In this document: in pieces, positions 61,734 through 64,000 of the stretch | How positions within the stretch are numbered: the stretch's first letter is position 1 | Layout: every line of letters begins with the position of its first letter | NCBI GenBank assembly: GCA_046327715.1 | Contig: JAXLXY010000002.1 | Coordinates: forward strand, 248,001 to 312,000 | From: JADJOM01 sp046327715 | GTDB taxonomy: Bacteria > Gemmatimonadota > Gemmatimonadetes > Gemmatimonadales > GWC2-71-9 | Length of the DNA stretch: 64,000 nucleotides | Direction of reading: 5' to 3' | Notes under the pieces: generated by a model | What the model saw: the letters and a program-made list of their open reading frames with translations, nothing else | Database searches by the model: none | What the model was told of the DNA's origin: nothing | Position numbers and translations under genes: made by a program

Positions 61734-62342
61734 CTAGTCGGACGCCGTGTCCGGGGTGGCCCCCGGGGCGGCTTCGGCCGCCCGGCGGGCCTCGAGCCGC
61801 GCGGCGCTCCGGCGCATGTCGAGCAGCATGCTCCGGAACGGCAGCAGGTGGAGCAGCAGCACCCCCAGGGCGAGCAGCAGCCCCAGCCGCGGGTGCCGCA
61901 GCAGCCAGCCCTGCCACAGCCCCCAGGCCGCGGCCAGGAAGGCCGGCAGGGGCAGCACCACCGCGAAGATCCAGGCCAGCCGCTGGGGGCCCATCTGGTC
62001 CCGGGTGATGCCGTTGGCGATCCAGTTGAACGCGGCGTAGCTCGCCAGGCCAAGGAGGGCGTGGAGTCCGAGCACGAGCAGGAACTGGTGACCGCGCGCC
62101 GGCGTGAGCGCGGCGAACCCGCCGGCGCCCACCGCGGCCGCGAGGGCCACCGCCAGCGCCACCCACCGCAGCGCCTGGAAGAACAGCAGGAAGGCCAGCC
62201 CGCCCAGCCCGCTCTTGTCGCCGCCGGGCTGGATCCCCGCCATCTCGCCCCAGCCGTGCGCGGTGTAGAGCGACACCAGCGCGCCGACGACCAGCGCGAG
62301 CGTGCCGAGGATCACGAGCATGCGTGCCCCCGCCCCGCTCAC
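61734..62342 (-). CDS. Hypothetical membrane protein between hslV and hslU
   Basis: A 202-residue protein with about five helices (LVILGTLALVVGALVSLYTAHG, FFQALRWVALAVALAAAVGAGG, FLLVLGLHALLGLASYAAFN, FAVVLPLPAFLAAAWGLWQG, LGLLLALGVLLLHLLPF). The family is not recognised. Its GTG overlaps the hslV stop (GTGA) and hslU starts 9 nt after its stop, so it is a fixed member of the operon. A link to the protease is only suggested by position. Confidence 0.65.
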   Translation of the reverse strand: MSGAGARMLVILGTLALVVGALVSLYTAHGWGEMAGIQPGGDKSGLGGLAFLLFFQALRWVALAVALAAAVGAGGFAALTPARGHQFLLVLGLHALLGLASYAAFNWIANGITRDQMGPQRLAWIFAVVLPLPAFLAAAWGLWQGWLLRHPRLGLLLALGVLLLHLLPFRSMLLDMRRSAARLEARRAAEAAPGATPDTASD

Positions 62343-62872
62343 AGTTCCAGGATGGTGAGGTTGCGGTTGGTGAACACGCAGATGTCCGCGGCGATCTCGA
62401 GCGCGCGCTGCACGATGTCCCGGGCCGAGAGGCGGTCGTCGGGGAGCAGCGCCCGGGCGGCCGCCAGCGCGTAGTTGCCGCCGGAGCCCACGGCGAGGAT
62501 CCCGTCGTCGGGCTCGATCAGCTCGCCGCCGCCGGAGAGCAGGAAGGTGTGCTCGGGGTCGGAGACGACGAGCAGCGCCTCCAGCCGGCGAAGCACCCGG
62601 TCGCTGCGCCAGTCCTTGGCCAGCTCCACCGAGGCGCGCGGCAGGTTGCCGGGGTAGCGGTCGAGCTTCTCCTCGAACTTCTCGTACAGCGTGATGGCGT
62701 CGGCCACCGAGCCGGCGAAACCCGCCAGGACCTTTCCCCCCTTGAGGGCGCGGACCTTCGTGGCGGTGGCCTTCACGACCGTGTCGCCGATGCTCACCTG
62801 GCCGTCGCCGCCCAGGGCCACCCGGCCGTTCTTGCGGACGGCCAGGATGGTGGTGCCGTGGTACGCAGTCAT
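62339..62872 (-). CDS. hslV: ATP-dependent protease peptidase subunit HslV
   Basis: A 177-residue threonine peptidase forming the HslUV core. The catalytic Thr follows a short propeptide (MTAYHG, then TTILAVRKNGRVALGGDGQVS). KVRALKGGKVLAGFAGSVADAITLYEKFE and GILAVGSGGNYALAAARAL are family segments. It is the first gene of hslV-membrane protein-hslU. The Shine-Dalgarno is weak (GGGA). Confidence 0.96.
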   Translation of the reverse strand: MTAYHGTTILAVRKNGRVALGGDGQVSIGDTVVKATATKVRALKGGKVLAGFAGSVADAITLYEKFEEKLDRYPGNLPRASVELAKDWRSDRVLRRLEALLVVSDPEHTFLLSGGGELIEPDDGILAVGSGGNYALAAARALLPDDRLSARDIVQRALEIAADICVFTNRNLTILEL

Positions 62873-62891
62873 GAGTTGTTCCCGGTCAGCG

Positions 62892-62918
62892 CCGGGACGG
62901 CGACGGTCGCCGTCCCGG
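62892..62918 (-). terminator. Terminator hairpin after the leishmanolysin-like gene
   Basis: CCGGGACGGCGAC and GTCGCCGTCCCGG are fully complementary, separated by a single base, so the stem closes with a small loop. It lies 66 nt after the stop at 62984 and just upstream of hslV. Confidence 0.6.
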
Positions 62919-62983
62919 GGCCTCGGCGGGGGAATCTAGCAGCCACCGGGGGCCGTCGCGGCGCGGCGGGAACGCCGCCCCGG

Positions 62984-64000
62984 TCAGGGCCGGGCCGGGG
63001 GGACGTACGGGGGCCGGATCCGGGCCCGCGGGTCGAGGCGGCGGGGCGGGTAGTGGAGCAGGTCGGGACCGAAGTGGAGCTGCCGGGCGCCCGCAGGCCG
63101 GGCCGACGGGGCCACCAGGGTGAACGGTTCGGCCTGGGTGGTGTCCACCGCGTAGCCGAGATCGGCGAAGGACGCCACCGTGACGGCGCTGAGCGGCGTG
63201 ACGCCGTAGTCGAGGATGCCGGTCATGAGCTCGGTGAAGAACACGCTTTCGCGCCAGTGGCCGTCGGCGGTGCCGGGTCCGTACTGGTCCTCCACCGGGA
63301 CCTTCGCCCCGGTCACGTAGCCGGTGCCACCCGCCAGGTCGAACGCCGCGATCGCCTGCGCGCCGGTGAAGTGCGGGTCGAGCCCGCCCTGGAGCGCCGG
63401 CTCCGCCAGGAGGCCGAGCGCGTTCCAGTGCGTGCCGAAGCCGAGGACGTGCCCCATCTCGTGCAGTACCACCGCCTGCAGCTGCCCCGACTGCTGGAGG
63501 CCCGCGAGGTCGTCCTCGTCGAAGTACATGTCGCCGATGGCCGGGAGGCCGCCGACGGCGTGGTAGTAGCACGGCCCCGCCTGCCCGAGGATGCCGCCGG
63601 GGCCGTCGATCGGCGCGATCGTGACGAAGATGAGCAGGTCGTCGAGCGAGCGGTCGAGGTCGGGATTGGCACCGCAGCTGAACGCGGGCACCAGGGCGTA
63701 GTCATCCGGCAGGTCGCCGGCGATGATCGCCTCCCAGCGCTCCTCGGCGTCGGCGAAGGCGCCCTGCACGCCCGGGCTCGCCGGCGACAGCCACATCAGC
63801 TCCAGGTCGAACGGGCCGGCGGTGCGCAGCGTGAAGCCGGCGGCCAGGGCGGTGCCGGCCACGCTCGCCGTGGCGGTGTAGCCGCCCGTGGCCGCCCCGA
63901 GCGTGAAGTCGCTGCTGGCGATGCCGAGGAAGTCCGTGGTCACCGCGGGGCTCCCCACGCTCCCCCCCTCGGGCCCGGCCGCAAACTGCACGTCCACCCC
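62984..64000 (-). CDS. Leishmanolysin-like metalloprotease (5' end outside window)
   Basis: The C-terminal 338 residues of a secreted metzincin-type protease. The zinc site is VVLHEMGHVLGFGTHWNALG (HExxHxxGxxxHW type, as in M8 peptidases), with a Met-turn candidate in ELMTGILDYGVTPLSAVTVASFADLGY. The N-terminal visible part (TLGAATGGYTATASVAGTALAAGFTLRT) looks like an Ig-like bacterial domain; more such domains may lie beyond the window. The tail is proline- and arginine-rich. The gene runs off the window end, so start and signal peptide are not seen. Confidence 0.83.
   Translation of the reverse strand, partial: GVDVQFAAGPEGGSVGSPAVTTDFLGIASSDFTLGAATGGYTATASVAGTALAAGFTLRTAGPFDLELMWLSPASPGVQGAFADAEERWEAIIAGDLPDDYALVPAFSCGANPDLDRSLDDLLIFVTIAPIDGPGGILGQAGPCYYHAVGGLPAIGDMYFDEDDLAGLQQSGQLQAVVLHEMGHVLGFGTHWNALGLLAEPALQGGLDPHFTGAQAIAAFDLAGGTGYVTGAKVPVEDQYGPGTADGHWRESVFFTELMTGILDYGVTPLSAVTVASFADLGYAVDTTQAEPFTLVAPSARPAGARQLHFGPDLLHYPPRRLDPRARIRPPYVPPARP

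Overview
The window is about 72% GC and gene-dense. It looks like a Gemmatimonadota chromosome (or a close relative). This is an inference from gene content and style: a Ser/Thr kinase with a C-terminal TolB-like/TPR region, a TonB-dependent receptor, many secreted proteins whose signal peptides end in LAAQ/LAGQ/ARAQ, frequent GTG starts, GTGA/ATGA gene overlaps and apparent leaderless promoters. No rRNA, tRNA, CRISPR array or insertion sequence was found.

Layout. 1-7.1 kb: end of a membrane protein gene, ETF:ubiquinone oxidoreductase, an isoprenylcysteine-methyltransferase-like protein, a PLP aminotransferase, an APC permease and etfBA. Together with the glutaryl-CoA dehydrogenase-like gene at 15 kb this is an acyl-CoA oxidation/electron transfer set. 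7.3-14.6 kb: TonB-dependent receptor, ECF sigma factor with a putative anti-sigma partner carrying paired cysteines and Asp-rich repeats, a lipoprotein and a large Ser/Thr kinase. 16-21 kb: a minus-strand run of lipoprotein, isocitrate dehydrogenase-type enzyme, zinc ribbon protein, DUF4139 protein, metallophosphoesterase and SprT-like protease. 21-28.7 kb: SDR, CstA-YbdD transporter pair, DUF502 protein, secreted protein, MFS transporter and DUF885 peptidase. 28.8-37 kb: sugar nucleotidyltransferase, cupin, polyferredoxin, an M1 peptidase fused to an outer-membrane barrel, an alginate-export-like barrel and a serine hydrolase. 37.1-40.2 kb: an Fo-type ATP synthase operon (Z-I-a-c-b-delta) that ends in a terminator without the alpha/gamma/beta/epsilon genes. 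40.5-43.6 kb: MoxR ATPase and two paralogous lipoproteins. 43.7-53.4 kb: a signalling block (SARP-ATPase-TPR regulator, HD-GYP membrane phosphodiesterase, a 29-residue micropeptide, a ferredoxin/hydrogenase-like/GGDEF fusion, a sigma-54 activator) followed by MoaB/MogA. 53.4-64 kb: gcvT, argF, a DUF454 protein, a K+ channel, D-aminoacylase, gamma-glutamyltransferase, hslV/membrane protein/hslU and a leishmanolysin-like protease cut by the window end.

The most striking signal is a 2.8-kb compositional mosaic (about 45,960-48,775). GC falls from above 70% to about 55% in the C-terminal sensor half of the SARP regulator, the N-terminal membrane half of the HD-GYP protein and a small peptide gene with a strong ribosome binding site. 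The SARP DNA-binding/ATPase part and about 320 bp of the HD-GYP catalytic core keep host-like GC. This resembles an exchanged specificity cassette of a peptide-signalling locus, as in comQXP or agr. It is a hypothesis.

A second theme is a family of 8-bp-period GGCGGNNN repeats (and a 7-bp GGGAAGN family). They fill many intergenic gaps, often as palindromes, and in some places have entered coding sequence: ETF-QO, the M1 peptidase, the YbdD N-terminus and the permease stop codon.
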